Assembly: GCF_001891165.1 (NCBI RefSeq)
Contig: NZ_LKKW01000010.1
Location: forward strand, 1-39,229
From: Streptobacillus ratti
GTDB lineage: Bacteria; Fusobacteriota; Fusobacteriia; Fusobacteriales; Leptotrichiaceae
Direction of reading: 5' to 3'
Length of the DNA: 39,229 nucleotides
This document shows, in pieces, positions 16,837 to 26,021 of this stretch (position 1 is its first letter; every line of letters begins with the position of its first letter). Below the pieces are notes generated by a model. That model worked only from the letters and a program-made list of their open reading frames with translations. It ran no database searches and had not been told where the DNA came from. The position numbers and the translations under genes are program-made.

Positions 16837-17337
16837 CTATATTAATTTTTTAAGATCTTCTAAAATTTTTGGTGCTTTAGGACCCATTACTACTTGTATA
16901 TTATTATCATCAATAACTATTATATCTAATGCTCCTAATTCTTTTAAAGTATGATTATTAACTTTATCTAAATTTTTAACTCCCACTCTAAGTCTTGTAA
17001 AACAACTCTCAAGTGAATCTATATTTTCTTTTTTACCTAAAGCTTCTATAATCTTAACTTCTTTTATTAAATCTGCTTCTTCAATTCCATTGTTGTTTAT
17101 AATTTCAAGTATTTTAGGAGCTTTAGGTCCCATTACTACTTGTATATTATTTTCATCTATAATTACTATGTCAATTACTCCAGCCTCTTTTAATACTTCC
17201 ATATTAACTTTGTCTAAATTCTTAACTCCAACCCTAAGTCTTGTAAAACAACTTTCTAATGAGTCTACGTTTTCTTTTTTACCTAATCCTCTTAAAATAA
17301 TTTTAGCTATTTCTGTATCTGTCATTCTACCAAACAT
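16837..17337 (-). CDS. Orphan tandem PTS EIIB (glucose-type) protein
   Basis: A 166-residue protein made of two glucose-type EIIB domains and nothing else: residues about 11-84 (DNA 17086-17307) and 93-166 (16840-17061). Each has the full signature SLESCFTRLRVGVKNLDKV with the phosphocysteine (C30 and C112), and each ends NNIQVVMGPKAPKIL. The copies are about four-fifths identical by eye, implying recent duplication or gene conversion. Glucose-family EIIB is normally fused to EIIC; no EIIC or EIIA partner is nearby. It may serve a transporter encoded elsewhere or act as a phosphorylation-dependent regulator. AGGAGG precedes ATG. It sits between fba and a ROK kinase. Confidence 0.85.
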   Translation of the reverse strand: MFGRMTDTEIAKIILRGLGKKENVDSLESCFTRLRVGVKNLDKVNMEVLKEAGVIDIVIIDENNIQVVMGPKAPKILEIINNNGIEEADLIKEVKIIEALGKKENIDSLESCFTRLRVGVKNLDKVNNHTLKELGALDIIVIDDNNIQVVMGPKAPKILEDLKKLI

Positions 17338-17360
17338 GGTATCCTCCTTAATATATGTGT

Positions 17361-17397
17361 AAAAGCCTTATTCCATATATTTAGAAACAAGGCTTTT
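17361..17397 (-). terminator. Hairpin after fba, probable partial terminator
   Basis: AAAAGCCTT (17361-17369) pairs with AAGGCTTTT (17389-17397) around a 19-base loop. The T run following on the minus strand lies within the stem, so termination may be incomplete and the EIIB-ROK genes may be read through from the fba promoter. Confidence 0.55.
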
Positions 17398-17405
17398 AAT
17401 TATTA

Positions 17406-18392
17406 CTATTTAACTTCTACTCCTCTTTTATATGCATCTTGTGATCCAAATACATCTACTATTTTAGATTTGTAATATTCTTTCATATATTCCTTTGCTT
17501 TTCCAGCATATTTTCTAGGATCAAATTCTCCTGGATTATTTGCAAATACTTCTCTTACTCCCGCAGTGAAAGCTAATCTTCCATCTGTATCTACATTTAT
17601 TTTAGCTACTGCTGATTTAGAAGCTAATAATAATTGCTCATCAGGTATACCTATTGCATCTTTCATAGTTCCACCATATTGAATTATTTTATCAACAAAT
17701 TGTTTAGGTACTGATGATGAACCATGTAATACTATAGGGAATCCTGGTATTCTTTCTTCAATTTCTTTAAGAATATCTAAACGAATTTTAGGATCATCTC
17801 CTGGTTTGAATTTATGTGCTCCATGAGAAGTTCCTATAGCTATTGCTAATGAATCTACTCCTGTTCTATTAACGAATTCTTCAACTTCATCTGGTTGAGT
17901 ATAAATACTATGTTCTGCAACAACATCATCTTCAACTCCAGCAAGTACTCCAAGTTCAGCTTCTACAGTTACATCATTTTGATGAGCAAACTCTGCAACT
18001 GATCTTGATAATTCTACATTTTCATCAAATGAATAATGAGACGCATCTATCATTACAGATGAGAAACCATATTCTATACAATCTTTACATGCTTCAAAGC
18101 TTGGACCATGATCTAAGTGTAATGCAACTGGTATATCTGATCCTGTAGCTTTAACATAAGCTGTAGCAGCTTTAGCTAAAAATGGTAACATTTCTTTTCC
18201 AATATATTTTCTTGCTCCTGTAGATACTTGTAAGATAACTGGTGACCCCATTTCAACACACGCTTCCACAATAGCTTGTAATTGCTCTAAATTATTAAAA
18301 TTAAAAGCTGGTACTGAATACCCCTCTTTATTTGCTTTTGCAAACATTTCTTTAGTATTTACTAAACCTAAGTCTTTGTAATTATACTTCAT
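17406..18392 (-). CDS. fba: Class II fructose-bisphosphate aldolase
   Basis: A 328-residue zinc-dependent aldolase that interconverts fructose 1,6-bisphosphate with dihydroxyacetone phosphate and glyceraldehyde 3-phosphate. Class II marks are VPAFNFNN near the N-terminus, the metal-binding HLDHG (about 93-97), DASHYSFDENV, VEAELG and AIGTSHGAHKF, with VLHGSSS phosphate binding later. Codon choice is more biased than in its neighbours, as expected of a highly expressed glycolytic gene. AGGAGG precedes ATG and a promoter lies at 18478-18506. Followed by the EIIB and ROK kinase genes. Confidence 0.97.
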   Translation of the reverse strand: MKYNYKDLGLVNTKEMFAKANKEGYSVPAFNFNNLEQLQAIVEACVEMGSPVILQVSTGARKYIGKEMLPFLAKAATAYVKATGSDIPVALHLDHGPSFEACKDCIEYGFSSVMIDASHYSFDENVELSRSVAEFAHQNDVTVEAELGVLAGVEDDVVAEHSIYTQPDEVEEFVNRTGVDSLAIAIGTSHGAHKFKPGDDPKIRLDILKEIEERIPGFPIVLHGSSSVPKQFVDKIIQYGGTMKDAIGIPDEQLLLASKSAVAKINVDTDGRLAFTAGVREVFANNPGEFDPRKYAGKAKEYMKEYYKSKIVDVFGSQDAYKRGVEVK

Positions 18393-18477
18393 TTCTATTC
18401 CTCCTAGAACTTTATTTTAATTCATACATTTAAATTCTATCAAATTTTATAGAAAAAAGCAATAAAAAGTTAAATTT

Positions 18478-18506
18478 ATCACACATTACATTTGTTTAGT
18501 TGTCAA
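18478..18506 (-). promoter_or_regulatory. Promoter of fba
   Basis: On the minus strand TTGACA (18501-18506), a 17-base spacer and TGTGAT (18478-18483). The perfect -35 and correct spacing support it; the -10 has four of six consensus bases. The 200-bp gap to the restriction gene otherwise shows no clear terminator. Confidence 0.45.
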
Positions 18507-18592
18507 ACATATGTAACAAAATATTTTAGTTAAAGCATTTATACATCTTTTTACATTATTTATTAATTAAAATAATCTATTTTTAACCACAA

Positions 18593-21244
18593 TTATTCCT
18601 CTACAAATCTAGTTGTTAACAAATTAAATGAAATACTTGATCTTATTTCTCCCGCTGGAATAAATAAATATTTCCAAGGTTTATAGTTATTTGCTTTTGA
18701 CCATTCACTAGATATTTTACAGTATTGTATTGCTCTCTCTTTTTTTGCAATAACATCAGCATTTTCTAACTTATCCTCACCTTTAACCTCAACAAGATAT
18801 ATAGTATTTTCTGTTTCAACCACAAAGTCTGGTTCGTATCTCTTATTTCTATTATAGAATAAATTAAATTCACTTTTATGAGGTCTAAGCCAACGAATAA
18901 CATCTATATCTTGCTCTAATAATCTTGCAAACTTAAGTTCTGGTAAACTATGGAATTTAGCTGAAGAGTGGACACCTTTTTCTATACCCGTAAATAAAGT
19001 ATTTACAATTAATCCTTCAAAATTATCATATAAATTTTTCTTGTTTTTATAGTCATAAATAATTTGCATATTAGTCCGTGTAACATCTATTATCTTTTCA
19101 TCAAATAACCCTCTAGAATAATAAAAATGTTCTTCTAAAAACATTTGTCTATGAATTTCATTTGCAATACTTCTTTTGTTCATCATTACAATATTTTTTA
19201 AACCCGACTCTTGATACAACGCTGTATAATGGTCTGTAAACTCATTTATCAATGTATAAAGAAGCTCAGAACATTTTGTATAATCAATTTCACTCTTCTT
19301 TTTTAGTTCTTTTAATATTTCTTTAGCAGGATTATCAATATCAAAGTCAATACTATCACCTTGTATTATTTCTCGTTCACTCTGATTAGATAAATTCTGT
19401 ACAATCAATTTGTTTTCCACTGGAACATAGTTTAATCTAGAAAAATCTAAGCTAAAGTCTACAAATTTATATTCTTCTATTCCATCATCACTAATTTGAA
19501 TTAGAGGAATAGGTATAAAACTTTCCATAGTTTTTAAAGTTACTTTTTCACTTTGATTGGACAACCACTTAGAGACAAAACTTTCATTTTCTTCATATAT
19601 TTTAGCTAAATCTTTATCTTCTTTAATTGATTTTATCACGAATGTTTTGACTTTATTATGATCTAGTGTTTCTTTTCTTGTTTTTAATTCACTTATGCTA
19701 TTTTCCATAGCCTCTCTCATTATTTCTCTAGTACGTTTGACAAACTCTTTATTTTCTTCTGTTTGAGGAATATCAATATTTTTAAGTTCCTCCTCTATTT
19801 CTTTTTCTTCAAACTTAAAATCTAAAGAGATTTGTGTCAGTTCTTGCTCCGTATTTTCTATTTCATCAATATAAATAACATTACCTGCATTGAATATAGA
19901 ATCTCCTTTTTTAGCTTCATTAAGAATATCTTCAAACTTTCCATGTGCCGTTAGCATCACAGCATCAATATATTTCTCTCCCGTTCTTTCTCCAAAAGGA
20001 AGTCTAAGTCCACGACCTACCATTTGCTCACGAAGAATTTTAGAACTTGCTGTTCTCAGTGGAATAATTGTATATAGATTATTAACATCCCAACCCTCTT
20101 TAAGCATATCAACATGAATTACAATTTCTATTGGATTATCATATTTTTCAACATCTAGCAAAAGTTGTATGTTAGCATCTTTATTTGCTTTAGTTAGTTT
20201 AGTGTGAATAAGGAGTGTTTTTTCTTTATACTCTCCATTCTTACAAGCATCTGATTTTATATATTCAGCGACTTTCTCAGCATGTTCTGTATCTTTACAT
20301 ACAATCATTACAAAGGGTTTCACATTTCTTTTTTTATTATTCTTACTGTATAATTCTAATTCTTTTTTGATATTTTCATGGTTCTTCAAACCATCTAATA
20401 TCATTACCTTGTCTAACTCTTCTTCACCAAAATTATAAAAATCAATATTTTGCTGTGTTAAGGCATACGGTGTTCTCGTGTAACCATCTTTAATCGATTC
20501 AGATAAAGGATACTCGTAAACAGCATTTTTAAATGGAACTTGTTTGCTACCATCATTATAAAATGGTGTCGCCGTTAATTCTAACCCTAATATCGGATTC
20601 AAATCATTTAAAGAACTAGAGCTTTTTTCAGCATGATAATGATGTGCTTCATCCATTATTAGAACTAAATCTTCTAATTTAGAAAGATATTCAAAAAATG
20701 AATCACCTAACATTTCATTTACTTTACGCATATTAGTTTTATCACTATTAAATTTAGAGATATTATAAATATAGATTTTTATATCCGTTTCAAATAAAAA
20801 CATTGATTTTGTTCGATAATCATCATCTGTAATAATTTGTGGTGCATTACAAAAACATCCTAGTCCTTTAAACACATATTTTTCACTAGATGGATTACCA
20901 AAATCTTCTTTTAATTTATTAAAAATAGTTGTATTCGGAGCAACCACAAAGAAATTTTTAATATTCTTTTGAGTGTACAAATAAGTGATAAATGCTCCCA
21001 TAAGTCTTGTTTTCCCAACACCTGTTGCAAGCACAAAAGACAGCGACATAAAATCACGCTCAAAATTTGTGCAAATAGGATATTTCTTTTGAACTTCAGC
21101 AAGTGCTACATCTAAGTCCATATTTTTCGTAGGTTTTATATGATTTAATATATTATCTAGTATTTCTAACGACTTTTTTTGTGGACTTCTAAGACTCATC
21201 ACACCACTTATAAAGTCGGTATTGTACAAATCAAATTTTTCCAT
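18593..21244 (-). CDS. res: Type III restriction enzyme, Res subunit
   Basis: An 883-residue restriction subunit: a superfamily 2 ATP-dependent translocase fused to a nuclease. Walker A is ATGVGKTRL (73-81), Walker B is IMDEAHHYH near 200, motif III is ELTATP, and motif VI is QMVGRGLRLPFG near 410-420. At the C-terminus PDFVVETENTIYLVEVK (805-821) is a PD-(D/E)xK nuclease site with D806, E819 and K821 intact. With the Mod subunit it should cut unmodified DNA carrying two inverted recognition sites. It begins three bases after the mod stop, its ribosome site lying in mod's last codons. No break or frameshift is visible. Confidence 0.95.
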   Translation of the reverse strand: MEKFDLYNTDFISGVMSLRSPQKKSLEILDNILNHIKPTKNMDLDVALAEVQKKYPICTNFERDFMSLSFVLATGVGKTRLMGAFITYLYTQKNIKNFFVVAPNTTIFNKLKEDFGNPSSEKYVFKGLGCFCNAPQIITDDDYRTKSMFLFETDIKIYIYNISKFNSDKTNMRKVNEMLGDSFFEYLSKLEDLVLIMDEAHHYHAEKSSSSLNDLNPILGLELTATPFYNDGSKQVPFKNAVYEYPLSESIKDGYTRTPYALTQQNIDFYNFGEEELDKVMILDGLKNHENIKKELELYSKNNKKRNVKPFVMIVCKDTEHAEKVAEYIKSDACKNGEYKEKTLLIHTKLTKANKDANIQLLLDVEKYDNPIEIVIHVDMLKEGWDVNNLYTIIPLRTASSKILREQMVGRGLRLPFGERTGEKYIDAVMLTAHGKFEDILNEAKKGDSIFNAGNVIYIDEIENTEQELTQISLDFKFEEKEIEEELKNIDIPQTEENKEFVKRTREIMREAMENSISELKTRKETLDHNKVKTFVIKSIKEDKDLAKIYEENESFVSKWLSNQSEKVTLKTMESFIPIPLIQISDDGIEEYKFVDFSLDFSRLNYVPVENKLIVQNLSNQSEREIIQGDSIDFDIDNPAKEILKELKKKSEIDYTKCSELLYTLINEFTDHYTALYQESGLKNIVMMNKRSIANEIHRQMFLEEHFYYSRGLFDEKIIDVTRTNMQIIYDYKNKKNLYDNFEGLIVNTLFTGIEKGVHSSAKFHSLPELKFARLLEQDIDVIRWLRPHKSEFNLFYNRNKRYEPDFVVETENTIYLVEVKGEDKLENADVIAKKERAIQYCKISSEWSKANNYKPWKYLFIPAGEIRSSISFNLLTTRFVEE

Positions 21245-21246
21245 TT

Positions 21247-22986
21247 TTATTCCTCCTCTTCATATTGTGGTGGACAAATGATATTTAAATTGTAGTTTTC
21301 TTTTCCAAACTCACAATTTTCAAGTAATGTGTTAGGTATTTTTTTTATTTTTATATTTTTAAATAAATGCGTAGCTCTTTCTTCAAAAGATTGACAAGCA
21401 ATTAATAAAAATTCTTTCTCTTCCATTGTTTCTTTTATTTTACTAACATAGGCTGAGTCTATATGATTTGTTGTAACAAATAAATATGAATTTTCAGAAC
21501 CGTAAGACTGTTTCCAAAATATTTCACTTGATGGTTTATAATGATAACCCTCATGTAGAGCTACTGCTGCTGATAACATTTCTGGATTATAGTCAGGGTT
21601 TATAATCTCTTCATCAAAAAAATCTCTTGTTATAAGAGTTGGAGCTAGTTCATAAAAACGATATGCTCCTCCACCTTGCCAAACTGACTCACTCTTAATT
21701 TTAGTAACTTTGGTCATATTTTTTATACCACATAACAACTCTTTTGGAATAATTTCTGTTTCTTTACCTAGTTTATCCAATACCTTATTAAATATTTTAA
21801 TATCGTTTACATCAAAATCTAGTTTTGCTAGTTCTGAATTTTCTAAAGCAAACACTTCTTTTTTGATAGAAATTCCTCCTTGATCACCATCAATCACTTT
21901 ATCCATTCTTACTTTACAATGTGTATAAGCATGTTCTCCCATCTCTATCCCAATATAACGCCTATTCATTTTTTGAGCAACAGCACAAGTTGTCCCTGAA
22001 CCTAAAAAGCTATCTAATACAAGGTCATTTTCATTTGTTGCTAAAGTTAATATTCTTTCAATTAACCTTTCTTGCTTAGGTGTATCAAACACTGAACCTA
22101 ACTCCAAGGCTTTAATTTCTTTTTTCGCATCTTGCGTGTGTCCAACATCAGATAAATGCCACAGTGTCATTGCAACAACGCCGTCTTTTACTTCAGATAA
22201 AAATCTTTTTATAGATGGTACATTATTTCCCATTTCACCAAACCATATTCTATTATCTTCTACAAATTCTGCAAAACGCTCTTTTGATAATCTCCAACTA
22301 TATCCACTTGGAGGCATAACTTTTCTACCACTCGGAGTCGTTATTTCATAGATATTTCTTTCTATAGCAGGACCTACTGACAAATCAGATGATTTCCAAA
22401 CACCACGAGAATCATTGTCTGGATTAGAATACCTACTATTTGCTTCAGCACTTCTTGGCAATTTATTCAAACTAAAATCAGCTGTTTTATTTTTTGCATA
22501 GACAAGGATAGTGTCGTGAGATCTTGACAAGGTTTTCTTTAAATTAATTGGGGAATACGAACGTTGCCAAATGACTTCATCTACAAAGTTATTTCTTCCA
22601 AATAGTTCATCACATAAGACTTTTAAGTAATGTGATTCATCTGCATCAATACTTATCCATATACTACCATCATCACTAAGTAAATTTCTTAATATTTCAA
22701 GCCTAGGTTTCATAAGATTTAGCCAAGTACTATGTTCAAGATTATCATCATAATGTTCAAATGCACTACCCGTATTGTATGGTGGATCTATGTATATACA
22801 TTTTATCTTTCCTGTATACTCTTTTTCTAAAGCTTTTAATACAAGCAAATTATCTCCGTGAATAATCATGTTTTCTGTATTAGAATCATTTTTGATATTG
22901 GATAATTCTGGATTTTCAATTAAAATTCTTGGTTCTACTTTGATTTTTTCTTCTTTGCCTATCCAAGTAAGTTCTAGTTTACTCAT
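21247..22986 (-). CDS. mod: Type III DNA methyltransferase, Mod subunit
   Basis: A 579-residue beta-class N6-adenine methyltransferase. Catalytic motif IV DPPYNTG is at 67-73 and comes before the SAM-binding motif FLGSGTT at 327-333, the motif order of type III Mod proteins. VFDTPKQERLIERIL just before the SAM motif is also characteristic. The region between (about 140-290) should hold target recognition, so sequence specificity cannot be predicted. Intact, and paired with res (18593-21244). The pair lies between the fba group and pcp/murG, which suggests acquisition as a cassette. The longest homopolymer is eight A/T bases near the 3' end; no tandem repeat suggesting phase variation is seen. 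Confidence 0.95.
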   Translation of the reverse strand: MSKLELTWIGKEEKIKVEPRILIENPELSNIKNDSNTENMIIHGDNLLVLKALEKEYTGKIKCIYIDPPYNTGSAFEHYDDNLEHSTWLNLMKPRLEILRNLLSDDGSIWISIDADESHYLKVLCDELFGRNNFVDEVIWQRSYSPINLKKTLSRSHDTILVYAKNKTADFSLNKLPRSAEANSRYSNPDNDSRGVWKSSDLSVGPAIERNIYEITTPSGRKVMPPSGYSWRLSKERFAEFVEDNRIWFGEMGNNVPSIKRFLSEVKDGVVAMTLWHLSDVGHTQDAKKEIKALELGSVFDTPKQERLIERILTLATNENDLVLDSFLGSGTTCAVAQKMNRRYIGIEMGEHAYTHCKVRMDKVIDGDQGGISIKKEVFALENSELAKLDFDVNDIKIFNKVLDKLGKETEIIPKELLCGIKNMTKVTKIKSESVWQGGGAYRFYELAPTLITRDFFDEEIINPDYNPEMLSAAVALHEGYHYKPSSEIFWKQSYGSENSYLFVTTNHIDSAYVSKIKETMEEKEFLLIACQSFEERATHLFKNIKIKKIPNTLLENCEFGKENYNLNIICPPQYEEEE

Positions 22987-23041
22987 TGTTAATACTCCTT
23001 ATTAAAAGATACAACCTTACCGATTGTTATATATGAAACTT

Positions 23042-23070
23042 TTATAATCTTATATAAAATTTAGATGCAA
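23042..23070 (-). promoter_or_regulatory. Probable promoter of mod-res
   Basis: On the minus strand TTGCAT (23065-23070), a 17-base spacer and TTATAA (23042-23047); shifting one base gives TATAAA at 18 bases. It leaves a leader of about 50 bases before the mod start, which has a TAAGGAG ribosome site. Confidence 0.4.
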
Positions 23071-23132
23071 TTTCATTGGTTTTCTCTATCTATATTTGTT
23101 GTTATAATATAAAAGTATTAGCTCCAATGTAC

Positions 23133-23166
23133 ATTTTAAAGGAGTCGAATTCGACCCCTTTAAAAT
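23133..23166. terminator. Long palindrome downstream of pcp, probable terminator
   Basis: A 34-bp inverted repeat centred on GAATTC with one mismatch (A/C on the plus strand, a G-U wobble in minus-strand RNA), arms TTTTAAAGG..GTCGAA. It lies 50 bp beyond the pcp stop and before the mod promoter, so it probably ends the cell-wall operon. Its GTCGA-rich arms stand out from the AT-rich surroundings. Confidence 0.6.
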
Positions 23167-23215
23167 TTGTATTATGAATAGTTTCAAATATATGTTAATG
23201 AAATATAATGCTTTT

Positions 23216-23860
23216 TTAAAATATTTCCCCCGCTACTACCTTTTCATCTTTTTCACAATTTGATATTGTTTCTATAGCTATAACTATTGCATTTAATATA
23301 TATTTAATATCCATTGAAAAAATATTTCCTTTATCTTTTACTTGCTCATTCATATATGGAATATGTATAAATCCTGATTTAATGTTAAGATTTTCTTTTT
23401 CTATCATATATCTAATTCCATATAGTACATGATTACATACAAAAGTTCCTGCACTATTAGAAATTTTTACAGGATAGTCTAAATTTTCCAATTTTTGATA
23501 TATACTTTTAATTGGTAATGTAGAAAAATATGCATTTTCTCCATCATTAAAAATCTTTTCATCTATAGGTTGATTGTCTTCATTATCCCTTATCCTATAA
23601 TCATCAACATTAATTCCTATTCTTTCTATAGATATTCCTTTACTTCCACCAGCTTGACCTAAAGATAATACATATCTTGGTTTTTCTTTTATTATCTTTT
23701 CTTTAACTTTTTCCAAACTTCTATATCTTACAACAGGTAATAAAAGTTTAACTACTTCTAAATTACCTATTTTTTCTGGAATGTGATTTAAAACTTGCTC
23801 CGATACATTTATATCATCTTTTCCAAATGGTTCAAATGCTGTTATTAAAATTTTATCCAT
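23216..23860 (-). CDS. pcp: Pyrrolidone-carboxylate peptidase (pyroglutamyl peptidase I)
   Basis: A 214-residue cysteine peptidase that removes N-terminal pyroglutamate in the cytoplasm. It opens with ILITAFEPFGKDDINVSEQV, the family signature. The catalytic triad is visible as E79 (SIERIGIN), C142 (SAGTFVCNHVLYG) and H166 (GFIHIPY). Length is typical. It starts three bases after the murG stop, so it is the last gene of the cell-wall run; a functional link to peptidoglycan is not obvious, and this placement is unusual. Confidence 0.95.
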   Translation of the reverse strand: MDKILITAFEPFGKDDINVSEQVLNHIPEKIGNLEVVKLLLPVVRYRSLEKVKEKIIKEKPRYVLSLGQAGGSKGISIERIGINVDDYRIRDNEDNQPIDEKIFNDGENAYFSTLPIKSIYQKLENLDYPVKISNSAGTFVCNHVLYGIRYMIEKENLNIKSGFIHIPYMNEQVKDKGNIFSMDIKYILNAIVIAIETISNCEKDEKVVAGEIF

Positions 23861-23863
23861 ATA

Positions 23864-24910
23864 TCAACCCTCAAGATGTTTAATAATATTATCAACGGCA
23901 TTGCCTAAATTTATTTTAGAAATATTATCTTTCATATATTTAAGCTTATCCTCATTATTTACAAGTCTTATAGCCTCGTCTATAGCAATTTCAACTTCCT
24001 CATTACTATATATCTTAGCTGAATTTATAGCTTCTAATATTTCTGCATTTTCTTTTTGACCAACAAAATTATATGGTATAAGTATAGCTGGTTTTTCAAG
24101 TTCTATTAGTTCAGATATAGTTGATGCTCCAGCACGACATAAAAGTATATCTGATGCAGCCATAATATTATATGCCTCTTCAAAATATGGAACAACTATA
24201 GTGTTTTCATTTTCTTCTATCTTACTTGTAATGTCTTTATACAAATCTTTACCAGTTGCCCAATAAAATACAACTTTAGAATTTTTAATATCTTCAAATT
24301 TCTTAATTAAAGCATCATTAATATTTTTTGCTCCAAGAGAGCCACCCATTACAGCAATTACTTTAGCATCTTTATCTATGCCCATTTTTTCTCTAACTTC
24401 ATCTTTAGAAATGTTATAAAATTCTGGTCTAATTGGATTTCCTGTTACAATAAATTTACTTTTATGAGAACTTTTAACATTTTTCAAAGTTTCTGAAAAT
24501 GCTATAAATACTTTTTTAGCATAGGGATACATCCACTTATTTGCTTGTCCCATAGTTACATTCTGTTCTTGTAAAAATATATCAAGTTTTAATGTTTTTC
24601 CTGCAAGTAATGCAGGAAGAGATATATAGTTTCCAAAACCTATTACATAGTCAATTTTTTCATTTTTTAATATCTTTCTTGCATCATAAATACCTTTAAA
24701 TAATTTAACTATTCCCATTATACTTCTAAGTGGCAGTATATCAAGCCCATAAAACTTATACCCTCTTGCTGGAACTATTTCTTTTTCCATTCTATGACAT
24801 GTTCCCATAAATACTAATTCATGTCCTTGTTCTTTTAATTTCTCTGCAAGTGCCAGTGCTGGATAAATATGTCCTCCTGTTCCACCCGTAGTAATTAAAA
24901 TTTTACTCAT
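23864..24910 (-). CDS. murG: UDP-GlcNAc:lipid I N-acetylglucosaminyltransferase MurG
   Basis: A 348-residue GT-B glycosyltransferase (GT28) that converts lipid I to lipid II on the inner face of the membrane. GGTGGHIYPALALAEKL at the N-terminus is the first glycine-rich loop; FLQEQN and GGSLGAKNIND are the second-domain start; CRAGASTISELIELEKPAILIPY is the UDP-GlcNAc binding region. It overlaps ftsW by eight bases and precedes pcp. Confidence 0.97.
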   Translation of the reverse strand: MSKILITTGGTGGHIYPALALAEKLKEQGHELVFMGTCHRMEKEIVPARGYKFYGLDILPLRSIMGIVKLFKGIYDARKILKNEKIDYVIGFGNYISLPALLAGKTLKLDIFLQEQNVTMGQANKWMYPYAKKVFIAFSETLKNVKSSHKSKFIVTGNPIRPEFYNISKDEVREKMGIDKDAKVIAVMGGSLGAKNINDALIKKFEDIKNSKVVFYWATGKDLYKDITSKIEENENTIVVPYFEEAYNIMAASDILLCRAGASTISELIELEKPAILIPYNFVGQKENAEILEAINSAKIYSNEEVEIAIDEAIRLVNNEDKLKYMKDNISKINLGNAVDNIIKHLEG

Positions 24911-26021
24911 ATATAACTCCTTCTTCTAATTTATCATTCATACTTAAAATTATACTTAAAACAAAACCAAGTCCAATACCCACAGTAAGCATTGATGAAC
25001 CTCCTGCACTTAAAAATGGCAATGTTACTCCAGTTGATGGAAGTAAATTAACATTTATACCTATATGAAGAATAAATTGATTAGCTATCATAAATCCTAC
25101 TCCATAAATTATCATTTTTTCATATACAGAATTAGCAAATTTTGCACTATAAAATATGAAATAAATTAATAATAGAAACAGGATAATTAAAACTATTCCC
25201 CCTATAAATCCCCATTCATCAACAAAACCAGCAAAAATATAGTCTGTTTGTACTTCTGGAAGATAAAAATTTCTTGATATCCCATTTCCATATCCAGAAC
25301 CAAAAATTCCACCATTACTTATAGATTTCATAGAAAGAAGTGCATGTTCATTTTCAAGATTTAATCTTGATACTCTATATCCCTTTGAAAAAATTGCACC
25401 CACACCAAAAAATCCTAGACACATTACTGTAAATATTATCTTCTTATATGAAATAACCTCACTTATCCAATACATACAAAGGAATATTAACACAAATTGT
25501 ACAGTGGCTGAAAAAGATCTTGAAAGTAATATTAATACTGCACAAAACATAGTATAAACGCCTGTATAAATATATATATTCAATCTCTCTTTTTTAATAT
25601 AATATGCTCTTTCTATCATATATGCTAAAACTAGTATTAAAAAAAGTTTAGCAAATTCTGAAAACTGAATAGTAAATGAACCAATATTTATCCATCTTCT
25701 AGCTCCATTTACAGATTTTCCTGCAACTAAAGTATATACCAAACCAAAAACAATAAAGACCATAATAAACATAGTTAGCTTATTTAATTTATTTACATTT
25801 AAAAGTAATGGTATTAAAAACATAACTGCAAATGTCCCTAATAAATATGTCAAATGTTTACTAATTATCGATACATGACTTAAACCCAAAGTATTTTTTA
25901 AACTCTCAGGTGATGCCAAGCTAAGTAAATTAAGTATTCCTATAATATTTAATATTAAAATTAGTATGATTATAGTTGTCATTAATTGTTTTTTGCTATC
26001 TGTTTTAAAAAAATTATACAT
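24903..26021 (-). CDS. ftsW: Peptidoglycan glycosyltransferase FtsW (SEDS family)
   Basis: A 372-residue polytopic SEDS protein with about ten membrane segments. Family marks are NGARRWINIGSFTIQFSEFAKL (first extracytoplasmic region) and, near the C-terminus, LLPSTGVTLPFLSAGGSSML. FtsW polymerises glycan strands at the septum. RodA and SpoVE are close relatives; its position between murD and murG points to FtsW. It overlaps both neighbours by eight bases. Confidence 0.92.
   Translation of the reverse strand: MYNFFKTDSKKQLMTTIIILILILNIIGILNLLSLASPESLKNTLGLSHVSIISKHLTYLLGTFAVMFLIPLLLNVNKLNKLTMFIMVFIVFGLVYTLVAGKSVNGARRWINIGSFTIQFSEFAKLFLILVLAYMIERAYYIKKERLNIYIYTGVYTMFCAVLILLSRSFSATVQFVLIFLCMYWISEVISYKKIIFTVMCLGFFGVGAIFSKGYRVSRLNLENEHALLSMKSISNGGIFGSGYGNGISRNFYLPEVQTDYIFAGFVDEWGFIGGIVLIILFLLLIYFIFYSAKFANSVYEKMIIYGVGFMIANQFILHIGINVNLLPSTGVTLPFLSAGGSSMLTVGIGLGFVLSIILSMNDKLEEGVIYE

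Noticed and set aside
21247-22986. Phase-variable mod gene
   Set aside because: Type III mod genes often carry tandem repeats, but the only slippery tract seen is an eight-base A/T run near the 3' end, and the frame is intact.
22987-23215. Riboswitch or T-box in the mod leader or elsewhere
   Set aside because: No conserved T-box, purine, SAM or similar core was recognisable; the only strong structure is the palindrome at 23133-23166.
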